The notes below the pieces were generated by a model that searched no databases, was not told where the DNA came from, and saw only the letters and a list, made by a program, of their open reading frames with translations. This document shows positions 1 through 5,256 of a DNA stretch of 5,524 bases, one piece after another. Source of the stretch: CAVPGH01 sp046726955. Lineage in GTDB: Bacteria > Acidobacteriota > Vicinamibacteria > Fen-336. The first letter of the stretch is position 1, and every line of letters begins with the position of its first letter. The translations under genes and the position numbers were made by a program. The stretch covers positions 1-5,524 of the forward strand of contig JBKPBQ010000299.1 of NCBI GenBank assembly GCA_046726955.1, given 5' to 3'.

Positions 1-81
1 GCCCTCAGGATCCGCTGAGCTCCGATCTCCGGCAGGCCCACACTGCCGATGCTTTGACCTGCGGCGGGGGCAGGACGCCGC

Positions 82-93
82 TAAGATGGCGGG
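82..93 (+). promoter_or_regulatory. Candidate -10 box for a leaderless RNB transcript
   Basis: TAAGAT at 82-87 is a good -10 hexamer ending six bases before the ATG at 94, which would put transcription start at or next to the A of the start codon. No purine-rich Shine-Dalgarno lies between it and the ATG, which fits a leaderless message. A TTGACC at 54-59 looks like a -35 box, but the 22-bp gap is too long for normal sigma-70 spacing. The TAA at 82-84 is an in-frame stop, so the gene cannot begin upstream of 94. Confidence 0.35.
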
Positions 94-1188
94 ATGGATC
101 CGACATCCCCGAGCGGACGCGAGTGGCTCCGCGCGATCGCACGCCGGGCGATGAAGCAGCGCGGCTTCGAGCCCGACTTTCCTCCGGCCGTCGTGAGCGA
201 GGCGAACGCGCTCCGTGAGCCGGCCGGCTCTCCCGACAGCACGATCGAGGACCAGCGCGGGCTCGCCTGGATCTCGGTCGACAACGACGACTCGCGCGAC
301 CTCGACCAGCTCTCCGTGGCCGAGGAACTCGGCGACGGCTCCGTACGCCTGCTGGTCGCGGTGGCCGATGTGGACTCGGCGGTAAGGCGCGGCGGGGCGA
401 TCGACGAGCGGGCGCGCACCAACACCACCTCCGTCTACACGCCGGCCGAGATCTTCCCGATGCTCCCCGAGCGGCTTTCGACCGACCTCACCTCGCTCAA
501 CGAGGGCGAGGACCGCCTGGCCGTGGTGGTCACGCTCACGCTGCGTCGTGACGGCACGGTCACGGGCTCGGGTGTGGGCCGCGCGCTCGTGCGCAACAAG
601 GCGAAGCTCGCCTACGACTCCGTCGCCGCCTGGCTGGACGGGAAGGCGCCGGCGCCGCCGGCCGTGGCCGCGTCGAAGGAGGTGCAGGCGCAGCTCCGGC
701 TCCAGGACGGCGTGGCTGCGGCGATGAGGGAGCGCCGGCAGGAGCGCGGCGCGCTCGCGCTCGCGACGATCGAGTCGAACATCGTGTTCGACGGCGACGT
801 GCTCGCCGACCTGCGGCCGGACGAGGAGAACCGCGCCAAGGAGCTGATCCAGGACTTCATGATCACGGCGAACACCGCGACCGCGCGCTTCCTGGAGCAG
901 GCGCGCTTCCCGTCGATCCGCCGCGCGCTGCGGGAGCCCGAGCGCTGGGACCGCATCGTCTCGCTGGCGGGCGGGCTCGGCGAGACGCTGCCCCCCGCAC
1001 CGGACGCGCACGCGCTCCAGGCCTTCCTGCTCGAGCGGAGGGCGGCGGACCCCGAGCGCTTCCCCGACCTCTCGCTCTCGGTCGTGAAGCTGCTCGGCTC
1101 CGGCGAGTACGACGTCGAGCTCCCGGGTCAGCCGGCGGAGGGCCACGCGGCCGAAAGGGTCTACCGCCGGGCACAGCAGAGCGTCTGA
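94..1188 (+). CDS. RNB-domain (RNase II/R family) exoribonuclease, C-terminally truncated, probably non-functional
   Basis: The 364-residue product belongs to the RNB superfamily, which degrades RNA processively from the 3' end in the cytoplasm. The active-site motif is at residues 61-72 (S-V-D-N-D-D-S-R-D-L-D-Q). D63, D69 and D71 align with RNase II D201, D207 and D209, while the fourth aspartate (D210 in RNase II) is Q72 here. A second RNB signature, L-I-Q-D-F-M-I-T-A-N, is at about 251-260. The N-terminus is short, with no obvious cold-shock domains, as in the compact bacterial RNB proteins. Homology stops at G350-H351 (base 1146). Family members continue there with F-G-L-A, then the H-x-T-S-P-x-R-R block holding the catalytic arginine, and a C-terminal S1-like part. 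Here 13 unrelated residues follow (A-A-E-R-V-Y-R-R-A-Q-Q-S-V) before TGA. The start at 94 is the first possible one after an in-frame stop. The gene runs convergent to the integrase remnant. Family assignment is firm; loss of activity is inferred. Confidence 0.85.
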   Translation: MDPTSPSGREWLRAIARRAMKQRGFEPDFPPAVVSEANALREPAGSPDSTIEDQRGLAWISVDNDDSRDLDQLSVAEELGDGSVRLLVAVADVDSAVRRGGAIDERARTNTTSVYTPAEIFPMLPERLSTDLTSLNEGEDRLAVVVTLTLRRDGTVTGSGVGRALVRNKAKLAYDSVAAWLDGKAPAPPAVAASKEVQAQLRLQDGVAAAMRERRQERGALALATIESNIVFDGDVLADLRPDEENRAKELIQDFMITANTATARFLEQARFPSIRRALREPERWDRIVSLAGGLGETLPPAPDAHALQAFLLERRAADPERFPDLSLSVVKLLGSGEYDVELPGQPAEGHAAERVYRRAQQSV

Positions 1189-1222
1189 TCGTTGGCCGGG
1201 TTGGCGTCAATGACGTCGCGCT
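1147..1222. other. Junction between the broken RNB gene and the integrase remnant
   Basis: RNB homology ends at 1146 and the integrase stop codon is at 1223-1225. The bases between encode only the unrelated tail of the truncated RNB frame and match nothing I recognise. No T-tract terminator separates the two convergent genes, and no copy of the tRNA-Leu 3' end is visible. The stretch is probably the distal edge of the integrated element or a deletion joint. Confidence 0.5.
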
Positions 1223-2296
1223 TCATGCTGATTCGGTTTTCCACGTCGCCCGCACCGCGGCGACCAGGGCATCCTGGCGAGCCCGAACCCAGGGCGAATA
1301 GTGACGCTCCGTAACGCGCGTTGACTGGTGCCCCAGGAGCACCCAGACCGTTTCGAGGGGCACGCCTTTCGAAAGCAGGCTGGTCGCAAACCTGTCCCGG
1401 AATCGGTGCGCGTTGTGGCGGTCGTCGATCTCCGCCAGCTCGAGTACCCGGCGCAGCGAACGATCCCATACGCTCATCGCACTTCGTGGAAGTCCGAGGC
1501 CGCTCCAAAAGAACCGTTCGTCGCTCGCCGGCCGAATCGTGGTGATCGACTCGACGACATGCGGCGGAAGGGGCAGATAAACCGGCGTGCCGGTCTTTTT
1601 CGTGTAGAGGAACAGCGCGCCTTCCTGGAGCCGCACCTTTTCGAGCGTCGTCGAGTCCTGTAGCCGGAGGCCGGAATACCGGAGAAGCAGAACGAAGGCC
1701 TTGATCCTCGCCAGGTTGTCCAGGCCCAGGGAGTTCTTTCGGGGATACTGGTCGCATGCCTTGAGGATCCGGGCCATCTCCTCGTCGCTGAAGGGCAGGG
1801 TCGGCGGCGTTGTGACCTTCGGGGGCTTCACGCCCTTCGCCGGGTTCTCGTCGAGCCACTTCGAAGACACGCAGAACGAGAGGAACGCCCGGACCCGCTC
1901 GAGCTTCTTGTGGGCGGAGATTGCTCCATCCTTCCAGCTCGCCCGGAACTCCCGGACGTCTTGGATCGTGAGCGATCGAACAACTTGACGTTCCGATCCT
2001 TCCCGAACTTTTCGAGGTCGGTGAGGAGCACCCGGTACTTCGCGAGCGTGGCGTCCGTGAGATGGCGGGCTTTCGCGTCGGCCGTGAACTGCGCAACGAC
2101 TCCCGGGATCGTGACGAGCTCGGCGCCTACGCCCTCGGCTTCCCACTTGCGGAGAAGCGCCTGGCCAGCCTCCCAGGAGCGGATGTCCAGGGACTTCCGG
2201 ATGAGGGTTCCGCGGAGGGTTTCCTCGACCGAGAGAGGGCAGCTGCAGGCCCCGGTGCTGGCAATTCCGCAGATGGCGGCGGAAGAGATTCAGCAT
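1223..2296 (-). pseudogene. Site-specific tyrosine recombinase (phage/island integrase) with two compensating frameshifts
   Basis: The 357-codon frame ends in a full tyrosine recombinase catalytic domain, residues about 165-340. R211 lies in Y-S-G-L-R-L-Q-D, the lysine in the T-K-K-T-G turn (233/234), and H297-x-x-R300 in H-R-F-R-D-R-F-A. H323 is in L-L-G-H-Q-S, and the nucleophile Y333 in H-Y-S-P-W. Such enzymes integrate and excise elements through a covalent 3'-phosphotyrosine. Residues 1-15 (M-L-N-L-F-R-R-H-L-R-N-C-Q-H-R) look like a genuine N-terminus. Residues from about 16 to 105 are arginine/proline-rich nonsense in this frame. The frame shifted by one base over 2249-1978 instead gives integrase-like sequence: C-S-C-P-L-S-V-E-E-T-L-R-G, then R-K-S-L-D-I-R-S-W-E, then the core-binding helix A-K-Y-R-V-L-L-T-D-L-E-K-F-G-K-D-R. 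Frame 0 resumes at R-S-L-T-I-Q-D-V. Two indels, near 2250 and 1980, therefore scramble the arm- and core-binding part. A TAG precedes the ATG in frame, and no clear Shine-Dalgarno is seen. The gene reads away from tRNA-Leu. Confidence 0.85.
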
Positions 2297-2307
2297 GCGA
2301 AAACTGT

Positions 2308-2325
2308 CGCACGCCTAACGCACGC
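2308..2325. repeat. Pair of CGCACGC direct repeats upstream of the integrase
   Basis: CGCACGC occurs at 2308-2314 and again at 2319-2325, an 11-bp period or about one helical turn. It lies in the 73-bp gap between the integrase start and tRNA-Leu. Arm-type integrase or excisionase sites often sit here as short phased repeats, but no binding function can be shown from two copies. Confidence 0.4.
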
Positions 2326-2369
2326 GAAGGTCCGGATCGGCTAAGCCGCTAATTCTAAAGGGTCAGAAA

Positions 2370-2454
2370 TGGTGCCGGAGGCGGGATTCGAACCCGCACG
2401 GATTTCTCCACACGCCCCTCAAACGTGCGTGTCTGCCAGTTCCACCACTCCGGC
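2370..2454 (-). tRNA. tRNA-Leu (anticodon GAG)
   Basis: Read on the minus strand, the 85-nt gene folds as a class II tRNA. The acceptor stem is GCCGGAG (2454-2448) pairing with CTCCGGC (2380-2374), followed by discriminator A73 (2373) and an encoded CCA (2372-2370). The D-loop region G-T-G-G-A-A-C-T-G-G-C-A-G-A is typical of leucine tRNAs. The anticodon stem CACGT/GCGTG closes the loop TTGAGGG, giving anticodon GAG at 2420-2418, which reads CTC and CTT. A variable arm with a GGA-GAAA-TCC hairpin follows, then the T arm GCGGG-TTCGAAT-CCCGC. All arms pair, so the gene looks functional. Its 3' end abuts the integrase remnant and is the likely attachment site of that element. Confidence 0.96.
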
Positions 2455-2478
2455 ACGCCGGTGGGAGACGAAGAAACA

Positions 2479-2507
2479 ATACTAGGGGGCGCTCCCGCCG
2501 CTGTCAA
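2479..2507 (-). promoter_or_regulatory. Sigma-70 type promoter of tRNA-Leu
   Basis: On the minus strand TTGACA (2507-2502) is a perfect -35 box, followed after exactly 17 bp by TAGTAT (2484-2479) as the -10 box. Transcription would start near 2472, giving an 18-nt leader before the tRNA 5' end at 2454. The spacer is extremely GC-rich. Confidence 0.75.
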
Positions 2508-2516
2508 CGCGAGAGC
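2491..2516 (-). terminator. Hairpin after the lysR-type gene, possible weak terminator
   Basis: Seven bases after the regulator's TGA, the minus strand reads GCTCTCGC (2516-2509), a 10-nt loop, and GCGGGAGC (2498-2491). This makes an 8-bp stem with one G-U pair. No U-tract follows directly, only a TTGTTTCTT about a dozen bases on, so intrinsic termination would be weak. The loop contains the -35 box of the tRNA-Leu promoter. Confidence 0.35.
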
Positions 2517-2522
2517 ACCCGC

Positions 2523-3437
2523 TCAGGGCGCGGGCGGCTTGTCGCCGAAGCGGCCGCGCATCTCCGCGAAGACGCGCGTCATCTCGCTGATCGCCCGGGG
2601 CACGTAGTCGGACTTGAGGTAGACCCATCCCGTCTCGCGGAAGAGCCGGCGCCCGCGCAGCCGCGAGAAGGCGAGCCGGCGGTGCGCGCGCACGTCGCGG
2701 GCGATCGCCGCGTAGGGGACGATGGTCACGCCCAGCCCGGCCCCCACCATCGCCTTGATGATCTCGACGTTCTCCGTCTCCATGGCCACGCGCACGGGGA
2801 CGCCTTCCTCCATCAGGAACTGGTCGAGCACGCGCCGCGTGTTGGAGCCCGCCTCGTACAGGATCAGGGGGAACTTGCCCAGGCTCTTCGCCTCCACGCT
2901 GCGCTCGCGGGAGAGCGGATGGCCGGGCGCGGTCACCACCACCATCTCCTCCTTGAGGACGGGCACGACCTCGAGGTCGTCCGCGACCACGGGCAGGGTG
3001 AGAAGCGCGATGTCCACCTCGCGGGCGCGGATCTTCCGCAGGATCGCTTCCGAGGGCCCGGAGATGACGCGCAGGTCCACCTGCGGGTAGAGACGGCGGT
3101 ACCTCTTCAGGACCGGGGGCAGCACGAACATGCAGACGGTCATGCCTCCCGCCAGGCAGAGGCTGCCCCGGCGGAGCGTCTGCGTGTCGGAGATCTGGGA
3201 CACGACCTCCTCCACCTCGCGCTGGACGCGATGGGCGGTGCGCAGGAGGAGCTCGCCGGCCGCGCTCAGGGCGACCCGCCGCGCGCCGCGGTGGAGCAGC
3301 CGTCCCCCGAGTTCCTCCTCGAGGAGCTTCACCTGGCGGCTGATCGCGGACTGGGAGACGTTCAGCCGCTCCGCGGCCCGGCTGAACGTGCCCTCCTCGG
3401 CCACGGAGCGGAACATCTCGAGCTGGCGGAAGTCCAT
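2523..3437 (-). CDS. LysR-type transcriptional regulator, divergent to ilvD
   Basis: The 304-residue protein has the usual length and layout of the LysR family. A winged helix-turn-helix spans residues 2-61, with the recognition region at A-A-E-R-L-N-V-S-Q-S-A-I-S-R-Q-V. A linker helix follows at about 62-90 (V-Q-R-E-V-E-E-V-V-S-Q-I). A periplasmic-binding-protein-like effector domain runs from about 91 to 297, starting G-S-L-C-L-A-G-G. The motif G-A-G-L-G-V-T-I-V-P at 213-222 is the conserved C-terminal signature of the effector domain. There is no signal peptide or membrane segment, so it acts on DNA in the cytoplasm. The start at 3437 matches the family's M-D-F-R-Q-L opening, though its ribosome binding site is poor (GAGAT about ten bases upstream). 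It is transcribed away from ilvD across a 118-bp region, the arrangement in which LysR regulators usually control the divergent gene and themselves. The effector is unknown; the E. coli analogue for branched-chain synthesis, IlvY, acts on ilvC, so no symbol is given. Confidence 0.93.
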   Translation of the reverse strand: MDFRQLEMFRSVAEEGTFSRAAERLNVSQSAISRQVKLLEEELGGRLLHRGARRVALSAAGELLLRTAHRVQREVEEVVSQISDTQTLRRGSLCLAGGMTVCMFVLPPVLKRYRRLYPQVDLRVISGPSEAILRKIRAREVDIALLTLPVVADDLEVVPVLKEEMVVVTAPGHPLSRERSVEAKSLGKFPLILYEAGSNTRRVLDQFLMEEGVPVRVAMETENVEIIKAMVGAGLGVTIVPYAAIARDVRAHRRLAFSRLRGRRLFRETGWVYLKSDYVPRAISEMTRVFAEMRGRFGDKPPAP

Positions 3438-3477
3438 CGGCGCGTCTATCTCAGGAACGCATGACGGGAACCCCGGG

Positions 3478-3493
3478 ATTCTACTCCAGGAAT
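3478..3493. promoter_or_regulatory. Candidate LysR-family binding dyad (T-N11-A) with overlapping lysR -10
   Basis: ATTC (3478-3481) and GAAT (3490-3493) form a perfect 4-bp dyad with 8 bp between them, and T3480 to A3492 satisfies the T-N11-A rule for LysR regulators. It is centred about 55 bp upstream of the start point predicted from the ilvD -10 at 3529. On the minus strand TAGAAT (3483-3478) could be the -10 box of the regulator gene, giving a leader of about 34 nt. Regulator binding there would repress its own promoter. No good -35 accompanies it. Confidence 0.35.
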
Positions 3494-3512
3494 ACCTCTT
3501 CCCCTGTGCCTT

Positions 3513-3550
3513 CCTTCCGCAGGGAGGCTATGATGGCCTCCCGCGGGAGG
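3513..3550 (+). promoter_or_regulatory. ilvD leader: -10 box, nested inverted repeats and Shine-Dalgarno
   Basis: Four alternating modules occur: CCTTCC (3513-3518), GGGAGGC (3522-3528), GCCTCCC (3536-3542) and GGGAGG (3545-3550). The middle pair is a perfect 7-bp inverted repeat around TATGATG, and TATGAT (3529-3534) is a strong -10 match without a clear -35. The last two modules form a perfect 14-bp palindrome (3537-3550) whose right arm is the ilvD ribosome binding site, GGAGG at 3546-3550, five bases before the ATG at 3556. As DNA this could be an operator around the -10 box; as RNA it allows two mutually exclusive hairpins, one hiding the Shine-Dalgarno. Confidence 0.55.
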
Positions 3551-3559
3551 GACGGATGA
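3533..3559 (+). CDS. Possible 8-codon leader ORF coupled to ilvD
   Basis: ATG at 3533 opens a short frame encoding M-A-S-R-G-R-D-G and ends at TGA 3557-3559, overlapping the ilvD ATG (3556-3558) as ATGA. An AGGGAGG at 3521-3527 lies five bases upstream, a good ribosome binding site. A second ATG at 3530 is in the same frame. The peptide has no Ile, Leu or Val codons, so classical branched-chain attenuation is unlikely; any role would be translational coupling or unfolding of the ilvD Shine-Dalgarno. If transcription starts from the -10 at 3529, the ORF is not on the message. It may well be chance. Confidence 0.2.
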   Translation: MASRGRDG

Positions 3560-5241
3560 GCGACGAGCGGCGCAGTCGGCTGATCACCGAGGGGACGAGC
3601 CGCGCGGGCGCGCGGGCGATGCTCCGGGCCGTGGGCTTCACCGACGCGGACTTCGCCAAGCCCCTCGTGGGTGTCGCCAACGGCTACAGCAACGTCACCC
3701 CCTGCACGGTGGGGATCGACACCCTCGCCGACCGCGCGGAAGCGGCGCTCAAGTCGGCGGGAGCGATGCCCCAGGTCTTCGGGACCATCACCGTGAGCGA
3801 CGGGATCGCCATGGGCACGGAGGCGATGAAGTACTCGCTCGTCTCCCGGGAGGTCATCGCGGACTCCATCGAGACCGCCTGCAACGGCCAGGCGATGGAC
3901 GGCGTCATCGCCCTCGGAGCCTGCGACAAGAACATGCCGGGGGCGATGATCGCGATCGCGCGCATGGACATCCCCGCGATCTTCGTCTACGGGGGGACGA
4001 TCAAGGCGGGCCGTGTCGCCGGGCGCGACGTCACGATCGGCAACGTCTACGAAGCGATGGGAGCCTTCGCGGCGGGGAAGATCGACGACAAGGAGCTCGG
4101 CGAGATCGAGCGCAAGGCGTGCCCGGGGGCGGGAGCCTGCGGCGGCATGTTCACCGCCAACACCATGTCCTCCGCGATCGAAGCCATGGGCATGAGCCTC
4201 CCCGGGTCCTCCACCATGGCCGCGGAGGACGCGGAGAAGGCGGAGAGCGCCGTCGAGTCCGCGCGCGTGCTCGCGAGCGCGGTTCGGCAGGGGCTCCGGT
4301 CGCGGCAGATCCTCACGCGCGCGGCGTTCGAGAACGCGATCGCGGTGGTGATGGCGGTGGGAGGGTCCACGAACGCCGTCCTCCACCTGCTCGCCATCGC
4401 CCACGCGGCGCGCGTGCCGCTGACGATCGACGACTTCGAGACGATCCGCGCCCGCGTGCCCGTCCTCTGCGACCTCAAGCCCTCCGGCCGCTACGTCACC
4501 ACCGACCTGCACCGCGCCGGCGGCATTCCGCAGGTCATGAAGATCCTCCTCGCCCACGGGCAGATCCACGGAGACGCCCTCACGATCACGGGCAAGACGG
4601 TGGCGGAAACCCTCGCCGACGTGCCGGCGACCCCTCCCGCCGGGCAGGACGTGATCCGTCCGTGGAGCGACCCGCTCTATGCGCAGGGCCACCTCGCCAT
4701 CCTCCGGGGCAACCTCGCGACCGAAGGGGCGGTGGCCAAGATCTCCGGCGTGAAGCACACCAGGCTCACCGGACCGGCCCGGGTCTTCGATTCCGAGGAG
4801 GCCGCGCAGGCGGCCATCTACGGCGGGAAGATCCGCAAGGGCGACGTCGTGGTCATCCGCTACGAAGGGCCCAAGGGCGGACCGGGAATGCGGGAGATGC
4901 TGTCGCCGACCTCCGCGATCATCGGGGCCGGGCTCGGCGACTCCGTGGGCCTCGTGACCGACGGCCGCTTCTCGGGCGCCACCTACGGCATGGTCGTGGG
5001 CCACGTGGCTCCCGAAGCGGCGGTGGGCGGCGGACTCGCCCTCGTGCGCGAAGGAGACTCGGTGACGATCGACGCTGAGAAGCGCCTGCTGCAGCTCGAG
5101 GTCTCCGACGACGAGCTCGCCCGCCGTCGCGCGGCCTGGACTCCTCCGCCCCCGCGATACACGAGCGGGGTCCTCGCCAAGTACGCCAAGGTCGTGTCCA
5201 GCAGCAGCTTGGGGGCCGTCACGGACGCGACGGCTGACTAG
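3556..5241 (+). CDS. ilvD: Dihydroxy-acid dehydratase IlvD
   Basis: The 561-residue protein is complete and of the length of the shorter IlvD form. It dehydrates 2,3-dihydroxy-isovalerate and 2,3-dihydroxy-3-methylvalerate to the 2-keto acids, the third common step of valine, isoleucine and leucine synthesis, in the cytoplasm. The iron-sulfur cysteines are C50 (N-V-T-P-C-T-V-G), C123 (G-A-C-D-K-N-M-P-G) and C195 (G-A-G-A-C-G-G-M-F-T). Metal ligands are expected at D82 (V-S-D-G-I-A-M-G), D124 and E447 (G-M-R-E-M-L). K125 is the lysine that is carbamylated in the family, and S473 in G-R-F-S-G-A-T is the catalytic base. The C-terminal swivel domain runs from about residue 375. The start at 3556 gives the family N-terminus and has GGAGG five bases upstream. 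The frame stays open upstream only as an antisense shadow of the lysR gene. The short form and spacing suggest a [2Fe-2S] rather than the E. coli [4Fe-4S] type, which is inference. No other ilv gene is in the window. Confidence 0.97.
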   Translation: MSDERRSRLITEGTSRAGARAMLRAVGFTDADFAKPLVGVANGYSNVTPCTVGIDTLADRAEAALKSAGAMPQVFGTITVSDGIAMGTEAMKYSLVSREVIADSIETACNGQAMDGVIALGACDKNMPGAMIAIARMDIPAIFVYGGTIKAGRVAGRDVTIGNVYEAMGAFAAGKIDDKELGEIERKACPGAGACGGMFTANTMSSAIEAMGMSLPGSSTMAAEDAEKAESAVESARVLASAVRQGLRSRQILTRAAFENAIAVVMAVGGSTNAVLHLLAIAHAARVPLTIDDFETIRARVPVLCDLKPSGRYVTTDLHRAGGIPQVMKILLAHGQIHGDALTITGKTVAETLADVPATPPAGQDVIRPWSDPLYAQGHLAILRGNLATEGAVAKISGVKHTRLTGPARVFDSEEAAQAAIYGGKIRKGDVVVIRYEGPKGGPGMREMLSPTSAIIGAGLGDSVGLVTDGRFSGATYGMVVGHVAPEAAVGGGLALVREGDSVTIDAEKRLLQLEVSDDELARRRAAWTPPPPRYTSGVLAKYAKVVSSSSLGAVTDATAD

Positions 5242-5256
5242 CGCCGTCGCGTCCGT
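5221..5256 (+). terminator. Terminator-type hairpin straddling the ilvD stop codon
   Basis: ACGGACGCGACGGC (5221-5234) and GCCGTCGCGTCCGT (5243-5256) are perfect reverse complements, giving a 14-bp GC-rich stem with an 8-nt loop. The left arm encodes the last residues of IlvD (T-D-A-T-A) and the loop carries the TAG stop. Only CTCTGGG follows, so the U-tract of a classical intrinsic terminator is missing. It could also protect the mRNA 3' end, and being symmetric it would act on transcripts from either strand. Confidence 0.65.

Larger units (their letters stand above)
1147..2369. mobile_element. Remnant of an integrative element at tRNA-Leu
   Basis: The segment begins at the breakpoint of the RNB gene and ends at the encoded CCA of tRNA-Leu. 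It contains only a decayed tyrosine recombinase gene, reads visibly lower in GC than its flanks, and abuts a tRNA 3' end, the usual attachment site for such integrases. No attR-type copy of the tRNA 3' end is present and there is no cargo, so it is a scar rather than a complete island. The left boundary is inferred from where RNB homology stops. Confidence 0.5.

Noticed and set aside
1..41. Possible start of a divergent minus-strand gene at a GTG near 41 running off the left edge
   Set aside because: Only 13 codons are visible, there is no Shine-Dalgarno and no recognisable motif.
31..47. Small hairpin GGCAG-N7-CTGCC upstream of the RNB gene
   Set aside because: Five base pairs without a T-tract is common by chance at this GC content.
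54..59. TTGACC as the -35 box of the RNB promoter
   Set aside because: The spacing to TAAGAT is 22 bp, outside the usual 16-19 bp.
1161..2096. A 311-codon minus-strand frame over the integrase
   Set aside because: Most of it is an out-of-frame shadow; only its first part borders the region where the true integrase frame has shifted. It does not form a separate gene.
2338..2348. CGGC-TAA-GCCG inverted repeat downstream of tRNA-Leu as a terminator
   Set aside because: The 4-bp stem with a 3-nt loop and no U-tract is too weak.
1321..2352. Several plus-strand frames opposite the integrase
   Set aside because: They have no ribosome binding sites, no recognisable domains, and mirror the integrase coding strand.
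3130..3555. In-frame open extension of the ilvD frame upstream to 3130
   Set aside because: It runs antisense through the lysR gene, its residues are arginine/serine-rich without family resemblance, and the ATG at 3556 has a good Shine-Dalgarno and the expected IlvD N-terminus.
4119..5078. A 319-codon plus-strand frame inside ilvD
   Set aside because: It lies out of frame within a gene with all catalytic motifs and gives an arginine/proline/histidine-rich sequence.
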